A stretch of DNA of 64,000 nt from Rhodospirillaceae bacterium (GTDB lineage Bacteria; Pseudomonadota; Alphaproteobacteria; Rhodospirillales; Rhodospirillaceae). Below, in pieces: positions 1 to 12,086 of this stretch (its first letter is position 1; the number at the start of each line of letters is the position of its first letter). The notes under the pieces are model-generated. The model had not been told where the DNA came from and did no database searches. It worked only from the letters and a program-made list of their open reading frames with translations. The DNA lies in assembly GCA_040219235.1 (NCBI GenBank), contig JAVJSV010000016.1:372001-436000 (forward strand). The letters are read 5' to 3'. The translations under genes were made by a program, and so were the position numbers.

Positions 1-21
1 GCATACCTATGTGGTCTTGTT

Positions 22-41
22 TGAGCTTGAGATTAAGCTCA
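22..41. terminator. Short perfect hairpin over a stop codon
   Basis: A 7-bp perfect inverted repeat (TGAGCTT / AAGCTCA, 6-nt loop) overlaps the stop codon of the leftward methyltransferase gene. No U-rich tract follows on either strand, so it may be a weak terminator or an mRNA 3'-end hairpin. Confidence 0.25.
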
Positions 42-1226
42 GGCTTGCTTCACACCCATCATACTCCCTCTAAACGCGCCCCGCTCCTGGGGTGTTTTAT
101 CATCAACTTCAAAGCCCGCCTCGGCCAGCAACTTAGGATAATTGTTGCTGCGATGGTCTTTCTGCCAGACCTCATGATTCCAGCGCCAAATCCAAAATCT
201 CTGATACTGCTGAAACGGCGTTTGCTGGGGCATCTTATCCCAGTCCAACTGATCCCGCGCAAAAAACACCCCCCCCGGGCGCAGCACACGATGACCCTCG
301 GCGATAATCTGCGCGGCGGCCTCAGCACTCACCTCATGGAACAGCAGGAAGGATGTCACCAAATCAAAGTGACCGTCCGGGAATTTGGTATCCTCGGCCA
401 AGCGCTGCGCGAAATGAACGTCTACGCCTAAATCCACGGCCCGCATATGTGCATAGCGAACCATGGGTCCGCCGACATCGATGCCCCAAACCTCGGCATC
501 CGGGTACTTTTCTTTCAGGCGTAAGGTCAACTGTCCGGCACTGCATCCCATATGCAGAATGCGTTTTACCTTGCCGTCCTTGGGTGTCGGAATAGTATCC
601 ACCAGCTTGGCGTGCATTTCATCCTGGTAGTTACGACCCTCCCAGAAGTTATTCGTACCATAGTGATACATATGGCCTGCAAAAGCGTCTCCCACATAGC
701 CGCCCGGCTGCATGTGAATTTCGTGTTTGGTATATTTTGGTAACACCATATCTGGGTTGAGTTCCAAGGTGCCCGGCCCCGCATTATCTGCGGCTTCCAT
801 TTCCGCCAGATAGGCATCGGCGTTGCCATGAAATTCGTCGTACAGATTTTTCCACATGATTTGCTGAGCGCTGATCCACGCCCGACCACTGAGACCAACA
901 ATATGATCGCCGCCAATCAGTTCAATGGCCGCTTCGTCAGACATCTGGGCGCGCTTATCAAGCCCGGCGGCCTCTAAGATCCGGTCCGCGCGTTGCGCCC
1001 CAGCGCGGCGGACATCGCGGTTTACCCAAATCCGGAATTGGGTCAGGAAGTCTTCGCGGCTTTCAACATCCAGCTTTGGTAAACGCTCAAGGCGGCGATC
1101 CGTCCCACGTGGCTCAACATCAACGCTTTTCGGCAATTTGGCTTGGACTGCGCGCCCACCGACTAGGGACGAAAGAGCAGCACCAATCGCTGTCGTCGCT
1201 TTGAACACCGTTCTACGATCCAACAT
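39..1226 (-). CDS. Tat-signal class I SAM-dependent methyltransferase
   Basis: A 395-aa protein whose C-terminal half is a Rossmann methyltransferase domain. Motif I reads HMGCSAGQLTLRL (about residue 226), an acidic ribose-binding residue follows in VWGIDVGG, and a VTSFLLFHEV motif-IV-like segment comes later. The N-terminus (MLDRRTVFKATTAIGAAL, then small residues ending AVQA) looks like a twin-arginine signal peptide, which is odd because SAM is cytoplasmic. Residues 45-190 match nothing I recognise. The start is supported by GGGAGG 7 nt upstream. It is divergent from the FAD protein at 1409, across 182 bp. Substrate unknown. The twin arginines could instead belong to a membrane-tethered or uncleaved N-terminus. 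Confidence 0.8.
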   Translation of the reverse strand: MLDRRTVFKATTAIGAALSSLVGGRAVQAKLPKSVDVEPRGTDRRLERLPKLDVESREDFLTQFRIWVNRDVRRAGAQRADRILEAAGLDKRAQMSDEAAIELIGGDHIVGLSGRAWISAQQIMWKNLYDEFHGNADAYLAEMEAADNAGPGTLELNPDMVLPKYTKHEIHMQPGGYVGDAFAGHMYHYGTNNFWEGRNYQDEMHAKLVDTIPTPKDGKVKRILHMGCSAGQLTLRLKEKYPDAEVWGIDVGGPMVRYAHMRAVDLGVDVHFAQRLAEDTKFPDGHFDLVTSFLLFHEVSAEAAAQIIAEGHRVLRPGGVFFARDQLDWDKMPQQTPFQQYQRFWIWRWNHEVWQKDHRSNNYPKLLAEAGFEVDDKTPQERGAFRGSMMGVKQA

Positions 1227-1408
1227 AGCTGTCCCTCCCCAGAATTTCAGATGACTTGCTATAGTGAGCCGACCTTAACAGCCTGGCAACAGCAACCCGA
1301 TTAGCGGTCGCGATGCGGGCATACCTCTTAAAATACAGAGAAACCGCGCTAGGCTAAGCGCCTCGGGTGCGTTAATGTTTCATAAAATAGATGCTCAGGG
1401 AGGTCTTA

Positions 1409-2977
1409 ATGACCAGGAAAACCAAGTTTCACAGCCCATTGTCACAGAACATCAGCAAGCGGCAGTTCTTGTCCGCCGCAGGTGCCGCAGCCGCCAGCGC
1501 GACGCTAACCACTTCGCAACCGAGCAAAGCCGCAGACGATGCCTGGGATGCCATTATCATCGGCGGCGGAACGGCCGGCCTTCCCGCAGCGATTTTTGCC
1601 GGTCAGCGGGGCGCTAAAGTCCTTATTATCGAAGCCGCGCCGGTGATTGGTGGCACCATGTTCCTCTCGTCTGGCCAAATGAGCGCCGCCGGCACCAAGC
1701 TGCAGAAATCAAAGGGAATCACCGGCGACAGCCCGCAATCCCATTACGACGACGTCATGCGCATCAGCAATAATACCGCGGATCCTTATATCCTGCGTCT
1801 GGCCACTGAAAACGCCGCCCCCGCCTTTGATTGGCTGACTGATAATGGCTTTGAGGTCTATCCTCATCATCCCGTGACCGGCACGACCCACGAGCCCTAC
1901 AGTCACGCTCGCTACGCCTGGCACAAGGAAGGCGCCATGGGCATTCTTGCGGTTTTCGAGAAGCTTCTTGAGCCTCTCACCGCGTCCGGTGCCGTCACCA
2001 TCATGACCAGCACCGAAGCGTCTGAGCTTATTCAAGACGATAATGGCAACGTGATCGGCGTCGTCACCGTCAATGCCGATGGAAAGACAGCACGCTATAT
2101 GGGTAAGAATGTGGTTCTCACCAGTGGCGGCTATGCCTCCAACCCAGAAATGTTTGAAGAACTCGAGGGCGCACCAGATTATTCTGACGTGTCTTATCCC
2201 TACAGCCAGGGCGCGGGTATCACCCTCGGCACCTCGGTTGGCGGCTATGTCCGCTATGGCGAACACCACTTGCCACTGTTCGGTGCCATCCTTGCCGACG
2301 AAGATTATCCAGCCCCTATGGTCGCGGTCGCCCGCCACTTCCCTGGGGACAGACCCCCATGGGAAATCATCGTCGATGCGCAAGGAAAGCGCTTCCTGCA
2401 GGAAGATATTTTAAGTCACGCCGCCTATGAAGAAGCGCTGGTCGAACAACCTGGCGAACAGTGCTGGACGGTCTGGGATCATGAAATACATACCCAGGCT
2501 CCACGCCTCATTTCAGGCGGCTTCATGGGTATGATGGAGCCAGATGACATCGCTGAAGCTTTCAACGAGGGCTATCATAACTTCTTTAAGGCCGACTCCC
2601 TTGAGGAACTGGCCGTGAAGATGGGCGTCGATAAAACGGGCCTGTCCAGAACTGTTGCTGAGTACAATAAAGCCCAAGCCGGAGAGACCAAGGATCCGCT
2701 GGGCCGGACCCATATGCCCTTACCGATCGAAAAAGGACCGTTCTATGGTGTGCGTCTGCAAAGCTGGTTCCTGACCACCTTCGCGGGCATCGCCGTTGGC
2801 GAGGGCTTGCAGGTCATTCGCCAGGATGGGTCAAAAATCGGCGGGCTTTACGCCGCTGGCGAAATCCTCGGGACAGGCGCTACAAGTGGTCGCGCCATCT
2901 GCGGCGGCATGCTCGTAACCCCAGCTATTGCTTTCGGTAAGCTATTGGGTGAACAGTTTTTACAGTTCGACGCCTAA
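1409..2977 (+). CDS. Tat-exported FAD-dependent oxidoreductase (fumarate reductase / ketosteroid dehydrogenase type)
   Basis: A 522-aa flavoprotein. After a Tat-like leader (SKRQFLSAAGAAAA) comes the FAD-binding Rossmann motif IIIGGGTAGLPAAIFA (residues 46-61 or so). A C-terminal FAD motif, GGLYAAGEILG followed by GRAICGGMLVTPAIAFG, is typical of the FAD_binding_2 superfamily (fumarate reductase flavoprotein, urocanate reductase, 3-ketosteroid delta1-dehydrogenase). There is no heme-binding CxxCH and no FMN-binding domain, so the electron partner is not visible. I chose ATG 1409 because AGGGAGG lies 5 nt upstream; an in-frame ATG at 1391 would put that SD inside the gene. A close paralog sits at 51448-52995. 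Substrate cannot be read from sequence. Confidence 0.85.
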   Translation: MTRKTKFHSPLSQNISKRQFLSAAGAAAASATLTTSQPSKAADDAWDAIIIGGGTAGLPAAIFAGQRGAKVLIIEAAPVIGGTMFLSSGQMSAAGTKLQKSKGITGDSPQSHYDDVMRISNNTADPYILRLATENAAPAFDWLTDNGFEVYPHHPVTGTTHEPYSHARYAWHKEGAMGILAVFEKLLEPLTASGAVTIMTSTEASELIQDDNGNVIGVVTVNADGKTARYMGKNVVLTSGGYASNPEMFEELEGAPDYSDVSYPYSQGAGITLGTSVGGYVRYGEHHLPLFGAILADEDYPAPMVAVARHFPGDRPPWEIIVDAQGKRFLQEDILSHAAYEEALVEQPGEQCWTVWDHEIHTQAPRLISGGFMGMMEPDDIAEAFNEGYHNFFKADSLEELAVKMGVDKTGLSRTVAEYNKAQAGETKDPLGRTHMPLPIEKGPFYGVRLQSWFLTTFAGIAVGEGLQVIRQDGSKIGGLYAAGEILGTGATSGRAICGGMLVTPAIAFGKLLGEQFLQFDA

Positions 2978-2983
2978 TATGAC

Positions 2984-3799
2984 TTAATGGACGTCCTCGA
3001 TCTGCGCTTCAAGATCGAGGAACGTCTGTTGACTCACCTGAAACAGTCCACGCCTTGGACGATCCAGGTCAGTGATCAGCATGATCACCACTGAGATGAG
3101 CACAATCATCACCAAGGTTGGAACGAAATTGCGTTTTTTTGCCAGTCCACATCCGTACCCGATGAGACCGAAAGCAAAAATTGCAACGATATAAAGCACA
3201 AAAAAAACGATTTCCGGAACCCGGTGCTCTAAGGCAGCCTTGCGCGTGGCTTGAAGATCAATCACATCGTTTAAGCTCTGGGCAAATAAGCTCATTGTCA
3301 CCGTGGGAGGTAAAGAGCCTGTCATATCAGCCGTAAGGGCCCACAAAGCATTTTGTAAATCGACTGAATTTTGGTCTGACTGACTCAGGGCATTTTCATC
3401 AATTCCCGCTTCTTGAAACGCCACCCGCGCACCAACGTATTGTTTAAGCAGGTCTTCTGCCTCATCTGCATAGGGCGGTGGCAGCAACTGAGCGCGCAGC
3501 AATGCCGTGCCAATGGCGTTGGTTTCCTGAACCACCAAATCCCGCCGCTCATCGAAACGGCCTGCCGCCATGGAAAATGTAAAACCAAGCAATAGCGCCA
3601 GCATACCAAGGGAAGCCGCTTGGAATGATGTAACTTGAGAAAACCCATGCTCTTGCTCGTCATCGGGATAACGGACACCAAATCTAAAAGCGATGGCGTT
3701 GATAGCGATGAGCATCAAAACAAGGGCAACAAAGATTTGCCATTCGTCGATCGTGTAGAGAAAAGTTTGGCTTATCATAATGATAAAATCACTAATCAT
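2984..3799 (-). CDS. DUF4239 / bestrophin-like integral membrane protein
   Basis: A 271-aa protein with two N-terminal membrane helices (about residues 20-38 and 60-82) and two C-terminal ones (about 195-215 and 225-245). They enclose a soluble helical region with the family signature GFTFSMAAGRFDERRDLVVQ and then ETNAIGTALLRAQLLP, as in DUF4239 'bestrophin-like' proteins. A role in ion conduction is only suggested by the family name. It is convergent with the flavoprotein, 6 bp apart. No good SD precedes ATG 3799; an ATG seven codons in (3778) is an equal alternative. Confidence 0.75.
   Translation of the reverse strand: MISDFIIMISQTFLYTIDEWQIFVALVLMLIAINAIAFRFGVRYPDDEQEHGFSQVTSFQAASLGMLALLLGFTFSMAAGRFDERRDLVVQETNAIGTALLRAQLLPPPYADEAEDLLKQYVGARVAFQEAGIDENALSQSDQNSVDLQNALWALTADMTGSLPPTVTMSLFAQSLNDVIDLQATRKAALEHRVPEIVFFVLYIVAIFAFGLIGYGCGLAKKRNFVPTLVMIVLISVVIMLITDLDRPRRGLFQVSQQTFLDLEAQIEDVH
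2995..3020. terminator. 9-bp perfect inverted repeat at convergent gene ends
   Basis: CCTCGATCT and AGATCGAGG are separated by 8 nt inside the last codons of the DUF4239 gene, facing the flavoprotein stop. It could slow transcription from both sides. There is no T-tract, so it is not a classical intrinsic terminator. Confidence 0.3.
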
Positions 3800-4011
3800 G
3801 TGGCGTGTAATATGAGTAAGAGAAAAACAACGCTATGCCACTATTGGCAAAAGGTCGCGGTGTATACGCCCAAAGCTGATGAACGAAAAGGGTTTTTACT
3901 TCGGACAATGGCTTTCACAACATTCAGCTTATACTGAGCTTATGGTCATAAAAACGCGAATAAATCTGAGCTAGATCAACCCTAGATGTTAACCACAATA
4001 GGAACCATAAC

Positions 4012-4701
4012 ATGCCCCGTCTGATCAGAGGTAAAGTCAGTTATTGCCACAATCCAGTCGGAAAACAGGTTACTGAATTTGGTCGTGAATTCTTTAGCGT
4101 CAGTATCCAAGCCAATGGCTTGCGCACGTTGCGCGCCGTGTGTGAATTTGACGATCTTGGGCTCACCCGCGATGTCACCTACACCGTAGGACCGGATTGG
4201 CGACCGGTTGAATGTTATGTGCGTCTTGCCGAAGAAGGTAAAGCGCTCGGCAGCGGCTGGTTCCGGTTCAGTCCGTCTTTGGCAGAAGGTGAATCCCAAA
4301 CCGTTAACGAAGGCCGATTAAGCCAGCGGATTGCGCTAGACGCTCCGCTGAATGCTTTTGGCACCCACCCCATCTGTTGCGATATCTGGAAACTGGCTCA
4401 TATGAAACGTCAGCACACAGACAGCCCTCAGATTTTAGAGAATTGTTTGAATTCATCCCCCCTGCCCGCCGGGGAGTCAGGCCCCATTATGGCGCGGCGC
4501 ACCTACAGCTACATCTACCAGGGGGAGGAAAATCTCACCGTAGACGCCGGAACCTTTGCCTGCCACCGGTTTGACTGGCCCGTGCGAGCAGGCAAAACGC
4601 TGTGCATGTGGACCACCGAAGACGACTTTCTGCCCGTCCGGATGACCTTTCCGGAAGGAGACAAAATCTATGATCTGGTGGACCTTGAGGTCAGAGCATA
4701 A
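4012..4701 (+). CDS. Hypothetical protein, beta-rich (possibly DUF3108-like)
   Basis: A 229-aa protein without signal peptide or membrane segments. Alternating hydrophobic and polar strands (RRTYSYIYQGEENLTVDAGTF, then FDWPVR...LCMWTTEDDFLPVRMTFP near the C-terminus) recall the half-barrel DUF3108-type repeat in which an ester-like chain 'TF.C.R' is followed by 'lW.t.D.lPvrm'. I do not recognise the protein beyond that. It stands alone between a 212-bp upstream gap and a 150-bp downstream gap. ATG 4012 lacks a strong SD (AATAGGA lies about 15 nt upstream). Codon use looks like its neighbours. Confidence 0.65.
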   Translation: MPRLIRGKVSYCHNPVGKQVTEFGREFFSVSIQANGLRTLRAVCEFDDLGLTRDVTYTVGPDWRPVECYVRLAEEGKALGSGWFRFSPSLAEGESQTVNEGRLSQRIALDAPLNAFGTHPICCDIWKLAHMKRQHTDSPQILENCLNSSPLPAGESGPIMARRTYSYIYQGEENLTVDAGTFACHRFDWPVRAGKTLCMWTTEDDFLPVRMTFPEGDKIYDLVDLEVRA

Positions 4702-4852
4702 TGAGGGCCTGATCCATATGAATCCTATATGCAAAATCAGAAGGGAGTTGTATAGGCCCTGAAAAAACACCTGATCATATGGGTGGTGCGCCCGGAGTTT
4801 TAGGTCAATAGTCAAATGATTAAAAGTAATTGCAAAAAATAAGGTCAGGCTT

Positions 4853-5938
4853 TTGGCAGATCCGGTGCAGAGTCAAAATCAAACACGTTACGTTCAGCAT
4901 CTTCACGCGTTTCGCGGCTTTGCAATCATCAACATTGCTGCGATCCATTGCTGGGGTAACGTTATTCACTACACTGGGCTTAACCCATGGTCACCGTCAG
5001 ACAACTATGTAGATGCGCTGAACGAGGTCATTTTTCATGATTCAACGCTCTATTTCACATTGATCTCGGGGCTGTTGTTTTCCGTTATCCAGACCGGCCG
5101 GTCTTGGACCAACTTCTTTCAACGGAAACTCAGTAATGTGGTCGTGCCCTATCTCATAATTACCATTATTTTTTCACTGTTTTTCCAGCGCTTTGGCCTG
5201 TTCGATACGGACCGGCTTTTTTCCGACAGGGTCATGGAGTTCGCAGACCGCTTGGTCTCTAATTTCCTGCACGGCAGTACGGTGTATCACCTGTGGTACA
5301 TCCCTGTTCTGGCATTGCTTTTCCTTGCGACGCCTTTCATCGTCTTTGTGCTTAAGTCACCGAAGACACGCTGGCTTATCATTCCCCTTATATTGGCTCC
5401 ATTGATCTCACCACGCGCATGGCCGGAGTTTAGTTGGAACACGGTTGTATACTTTCTCGGTGCTTACAGCGCCGGTATTTATCTCGGCCAGGACTACCAT
5501 CAAAAGCTGCGCCGGATCGCCGCATGGAAGGTCCCTCTAATGGCCGCCGTTGCGGTAACCACCGCCATTCTCATCTATGCGTACATAACAGAGACCGGAA
5601 GAGTGGCAGGACTCCCCTTCCGTGAAACACTGTTTTACATCCAAAAGATGTCCTTCGCCCTGCTCGTTCTGCTTTTTCTAAAAGCCAACGAAGCCCGTCT
5701 GCCGCGCTGGCTCGACCCCTTGGCGACCTATGCGCTGACCATCTATTTCCTGCATGCTGCGGTGCTGATTGCTCTCATTTCCTCGTTTAACGCTTTGGCT
5801 GTGCCAGCCCCAAGCGCACTAGGAACAGTTGCCCTCGGCGGCTTATTTCTCATCATTGCCATCGGCGTAAGCCTCGGCATCGGTATCGCCGTTAAGCGGC
5901 TGACAGGAAAATGGTCACGCTTCCTTATTGGGACATAA
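4853..5938 (+). CDS. Acyltransferase family 3 membrane protein
   Basis: A 361-aa polytopic protein with about ten hydrophobic segments. The N-terminal QHLHAFRGFAIINIAAIHCWG contains the RGFAI...H signature of acyltransferase-3 (OafA/NodX/OpgC-like) enzymes, which O-acylate surface sugars or lipids. STVYHLWYIPVLALLF is a second family hallmark. The start is TTG at 4853 with AAGG 8-12 nt upstream, because no in-frame ATG lies ahead of the RGF motif. No glycosyltransferase or polysaccharide genes are adjacent, so the acceptor is unknown. Confidence 0.85.
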   Translation: MADPVQSQNQTRYVQHLHAFRGFAIINIAAIHCWGNVIHYTGLNPWSPSDNYVDALNEVIFHDSTLYFTLISGLLFSVIQTGRSWTNFFQRKLSNVVVPYLIITIIFSLFFQRFGLFDTDRLFSDRVMEFADRLVSNFLHGSTVYHLWYIPVLALLFLATPFIVFVLKSPKTRWLIIPLILAPLISPRAWPEFSWNTVVYFLGAYSAGIYLGQDYHQKLRRIAAWKVPLMAAVAVTTAILIYAYITETGRVAGLPFRETLFYIQKMSFALLVLLFLKANEARLPRWLDPLATYALTIYFLHAAVLIALISSFNALAVPAPSALGTVALGGLFLIIAIGVSLGIGIAVKRLTGKWSRFLIGT

Positions 5939-5965
5939 TGAAGGACATGAAAGAGACATAGAAAT

Positions 5966-5991
5966 GGGCCAACTCGTTGCAGAGCTGGCCC
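5966..5991 (-). terminator. Candidate terminator of the redoxin gene
   Basis: A 10-bp stem (GGGCCAACTC / GAGCTGGCCC, one mismatch) with a 6-nt loop lies 28 bp past the stop of the leftward redoxin gene. On that strand it is followed by ATTTCTATGTCTCTTTC, a moderately U-rich tail. It also lies 28 bp past the acyltransferase stop. Confidence 0.4.
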
Positions 5992-6018
5992 ACCAACATT
6001 GTTATGAAGAACGTGCTG

Positions 6019-6603
6019 TTAGGACATCTTGCCCAGAATACGTTCGACCTCAGCCATCACATCTTCCAGCGGTGGGCGATCACGATAACCTTCGAGGGCC
6101 AGTTTGCCCTGCACGGTTCCAGCTGGATCAATAATGAAGATCACGGGTTGCGGCACACCGTAGGCCATAGACTCTTCACCATACTGCGGATCACGCACGT
6201 CAAAGGCATCAATAACCTTGGAGCCTTCGTCCGACAGCAAGGTATACGTAATGCCCTGCTTCTTCGCGAATTGATCCAGCACCTTCGGCTCGTCATAACT
6301 TAAAACGGCCAGTTCATATCCGCGTTCTTTGAGATCAGCGGCGATGTTCTGCAGGTCTTTCATCTGTGACTGGCAAAACGGGCACCAGCTGGCGGATCGT
6401 ACGAAAGCCAAAACCAAGCCCTGCGCGCCTGCAACGTCCGCATAAGTCCGTTCAGTGCCATTTGCATCGCGCACATTGAAAGCATCAGGAATGGCTGAGC
6501 CGATTGCCGGGCCAACATCAATTATTTCCGTTGCTGAAGCCGGGCCTGAAGCCCAGACGCCCAAACCGGATAAGATAACCAAGCTCGATAAAATGGCGCG
6601 CAC
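6019..6603 (-). CDS. Periplasmic peroxiredoxin-like / thioredoxin-fold protein
   Basis: A 194-aa protein with a signal peptide (about residues 1-24, ending ASA) and an AhpC/TSA-redoxin domain. The redox motif is SASWCPFCQSQMKDLQ (CxxC, about residue 74), and FIIDPAGTVQGKL matches the conserved strand before the last helix. It probably reduces peroxides or protein disulfides in the periplasm. The start is GTG 6603, with GAGGAGG 5 nt upstream. It is codirectional with the DUF2892 gene but 150 bp away. The electron donor is not encoded nearby. Confidence 0.82.
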   Translation of the reverse strand: MRAILSSLVILSGLGVWASGPASATEIIDVGPAIGSAIPDAFNVRDANGTERTYADVAGAQGLVLAFVRSASWCPFCQSQMKDLQNIAADLKERGYELAVLSYDEPKVLDQFAKKQGITYTLLSDEGSKVIDAFDVRDPQYGEESMAYGVPQPVIFIIDPAGTVQGKLALEGYRDRPPLEDVMAEVERILGKMS

Positions 6604-6722
6604 TGCGGCCTCCTCAGTGGTGACAGATCACGCACTGTACCACGCTCAAACATCTGGTTAATGCCCCGCCTGATCACATCAACGCGAGGTCAGACCAACG
6701 CGAGACAAAAGATTTCAACCAC

Positions 6723-6749
6723 GCCCCTCATGAAAGGGGCTTTAAATTT
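6723..6749 (+). terminator. Hairpin with AT-rich tail
   Basis: GCCCCT / AGGGGC (6 bp, 6-nt loop, 6723-6740) is followed on the plus strand by TTTAAATTT. No plus-strand gene ends nearby, so it may act from the minus strand as a weak end for the DUF2892 transcript. Confidence 0.35.
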
Positions 6750-6753
6750 AAAC

Positions 6754-6975
6754 TTAAGTGGAGGGTTTACAGGTATTGATGCCCAGCATGTTGTAAACCC
6801 AGCAGTAAGCGAGAACGCCAGACGCAACTAGAGATAGACCCAGTAATCCCGCCACAATTTCCATCAATTGACGTACCCAATCGCCGTTTGTGGGAATGGT
6901 AAATGGAATGGCGACCAAGGCGGCCCCTACAAGGATGCGGATTATGCGGTCAACGGCACTGACATTCGGTTCCAT
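6754..6975 (-). CDS. DUF2892 (YgaP transmembrane-domain-like) inner-membrane protein
   Basis: A 73-aa protein with two membrane helices and the family ending CWVYNMLGINTCK, in which two cysteines flank the conserved 'lgint'. DUF2892 occurs alone or fused to rhodanese domains (YgaP) and has been linked to sulfur or thiol chemistry; no rhodanese is present here. The N-terminus MEPNVSAVDRIIRILVG is typical of the family. ATG 6975 has GGAG about 10 nt upstream. The redoxin next door gives a loose thiol-redox theme (inference). Confidence 0.85.
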   Translation of the reverse strand: MEPNVSAVDRIIRILVGAALVAIPFTIPTNGDWVRQLMEIVAGLLGLSLVASGVLAYCWVYNMLGINTCKPST

Positions 6976-7140
6976 CCTGATATTCTCCTTAAACGCTTAA
7001 GTGATGAGGTATTAAACACGTATACGTAACGACGCACCAAATCGTATCACTGAAACGAAGGTGATTACAGATGTGTCTAAAAACCAACCTAAACATCCCG
7101 CTTTACGTTGACCCTCCTCACGCGCGGTTCTACTGTGAAA

Positions 7141-9209
<2,069 letters not shown>

Positions 9210-9310
9210 ACGCTGCACGAAAGGCTGTCCGACGCCCCTTTGCGGGGGATGAAGAAACTGGTGTACCCTCGGACTCACGTTAACCATGTGACTGTCCGGG
9301 GGACCACACC

Positions 9311-9841
9311 ATGCTGAAACATCTCACACTCGCTACCGCCTTATTCATTACGCCAATTGCAGCACAGGCTGTCGATCTCAACGGCGGCACAGAAGCCCAA
9401 TACGCCGCCGTACAAAAATTCCACGATGACACTGTGGCGCGCTTTAATGCCGGTGATCTTGAGGGATCCGTCAACGACTATCTGGAGCGCTTGGTTGTTG
9501 CCCACACCAAACGCATGGAACTCACCGGCCGGGATGGCCTGGAGGAAAGTTGGGGTAAAGCTTTCGCGTCCTCTACCAAACCCTATCTGGTGTCTGAGAT
9601 CATCGCCATGGAAGTCAACGGCGACGACATCGGCGACTGGTCCTACATCATTTGCGACTATGCCTCTGTTGGTGTCGATAAAGAATCCGGCAAGCAGGTT
9701 GGCGAACCTTCCAATGGCCGCTACATCGCGCTGCTGGAAATGACAGCCGACGGCTGGAAAGTCCTGCTGGATATCGACAATGGAGCCGCCGGTGCGGCCC
9801 CACACCTTGAGGAACAACTCCTCAAACAGTTAAACCTGTGA
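9311..9841 (+). CDS. Secreted SnoaL/NTF2-like (DUF4440-type) protein
   Basis: A 176-aa protein with a cleavable signal peptide (MLKHLTLATALFITPIAAQA). The mature part has the cone-fold layout of NTF2-like proteins: an N-terminal helix with 'F.aGDLEG', a helix ending in the GRDGLEESWGKAF pattern, and C-terminal strands ending in DGWKVLLDI. Such proteins are small binding or lyase-type folds; the ligand is unknown. Its TGA overlaps the ATG of the next gene (TGATG at 9839-9843), so the two are probably translated together. Confidence 0.75.
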   Translation: MLKHLTLATALFITPIAAQAVDLNGGTEAQYAAVQKFHDDTVARFNAGDLEGSVNDYLERLVVAHTKRMELTGRDGLEESWGKAFASSTKPYLVSEIIAMEVNGDDIGDWSYIICDYASVGVDKESGKQVGEPSNGRYIALLEMTADGWKVLLDIDNGAAGAAPHLEEQLLKQLNL

Positions 9842-10761
9842 TGCGCGCAGCAGGCACCCTCGCCCTGCTGTTCAGTCTGGCGGGCTGTGCCTCAGGCCCT
9901 CCCCAGGTTGGAGACAGTTTCAAGGACTGTTCAGACTGCCCAGAAATGGTGGTTATCCCGGCTGGCCAGTTCGAGATGGGCGCACCGGACGATGAACAAC
10001 ATCGCGGCAGTGATGAGGGACCTGTCCGCACCGTCACACATTCAAAACCCTTCGCCATTGGCAAATACGAAATCACGCGCAAAGAATTTGCGACCTTCGT
10101 TAATGCAACAGGCCACTGGGGCAACGCCCGCTGTCTGATCTGGAATGGCACACAACTTGCCTTTGAAGACGCCAACTCCTGGCTCGATCCAGACTACAGT
10201 GTGAGTGACGACCACCCGATGGTGTGTGTCTCTTGGTGGGATGCCGTTGCTTACGCGGACTGGCTCACAGAAGTAACGGGCTACACCTATCGTCTTCCAG
10301 CAGAAGCCGAGTGGGAATACGCCGTGCGCGGGGGCACCCAAACCGCTTACTCTTTCCCCGGCGGTGAAGATAATGCCTGCGAATACGCTAATATCTCCGA
10401 TCTCAGCGCCAAGGCCGACGTGCCAGCGTGGAATGCGGTAAATTGCGATGATGGTGTCGGCTTCGGCACCGCCCCTGTCGGCTCATACCTGCCCAATGGC
10501 TTTGGCCTGTATGACACCATCGGTAATGTTTGGGAGTGGCAGGCCGATTGCTATCGTGACTCTTTTGAAGGCGCACCCACAGACGGGTCTGCCTGGGGCG
10601 ATGGTGGCCTATGCAACGCGGTGCTCGATCGTGGTGGCGGCTTCAGCAATATCTTTCCGGGACACCTCCGCGCGGCCAATCGCAGCAAGGCGCCTTCACC
10701 ACATGTTGCCGTGTATTCTCTTGGCTTTAGACTTGTGCGCGAGCTGGAGTCAGCGGAGTAA
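9841..10761 (+). CDS. FGE/SUMF1-fold lipoprotein (paralog 1 of 4)
   Basis: A 306-aa lipoprotein: lipobox LAGC at residues 13-16. The domain is SUMF1/formylglycine-generating-enzyme fold: VVIPAGQFEMGAPD, YRLPAEAEWEYAVRGG and GLYDTIGNVWEWQAD are all family blocks. The C-terminal segment RGGGFSNIFPGHLRAANRS lacks the two cysteines that bind Cu(I) in true FGEs, so formylglycine formation is unlikely. Eight other cysteines match those in the three paralogs in this window. I prefer ATG 9841 over the in-frame GTG at 9838 because it forms the TGATG overlap with the SnoaL-like gene. No sulfatase is encoded nearby. Confidence 0.82.
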   Translation: MRAAGTLALLFSLAGCASGPPQVGDSFKDCSDCPEMVVIPAGQFEMGAPDDEQHRGSDEGPVRTVTHSKPFAIGKYEITRKEFATFVNATGHWGNARCLIWNGTQLAFEDANSWLDPDYSVSDDHPMVCVSWWDAVAYADWLTEVTGYTYRLPAEAEWEYAVRGGTQTAYSFPGGEDNACEYANISDLSAKADVPAWNAVNCDDGVGFGTAPVGSYLPNGFGLYDTIGNVWEWQADCYRDSFEGAPTDGSAWGDGGLCNAVLDRGGGFSNIFPGHLRAANRSKAPSPHVAVYSLGFRLVRELESAE

Positions 10762-10773
10762 TATCGTCAGAGA

Positions 10774-12081
<1,308 letters not shown>

Positions 12082-12086
12082 CTAAT

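Noticed and set aside
1709-2383. Long open frame opposite the first flavoprotein
   Set aside because: It lies wholly inside a clearly coding gene on the other strand, has no SD and no recognisable family.
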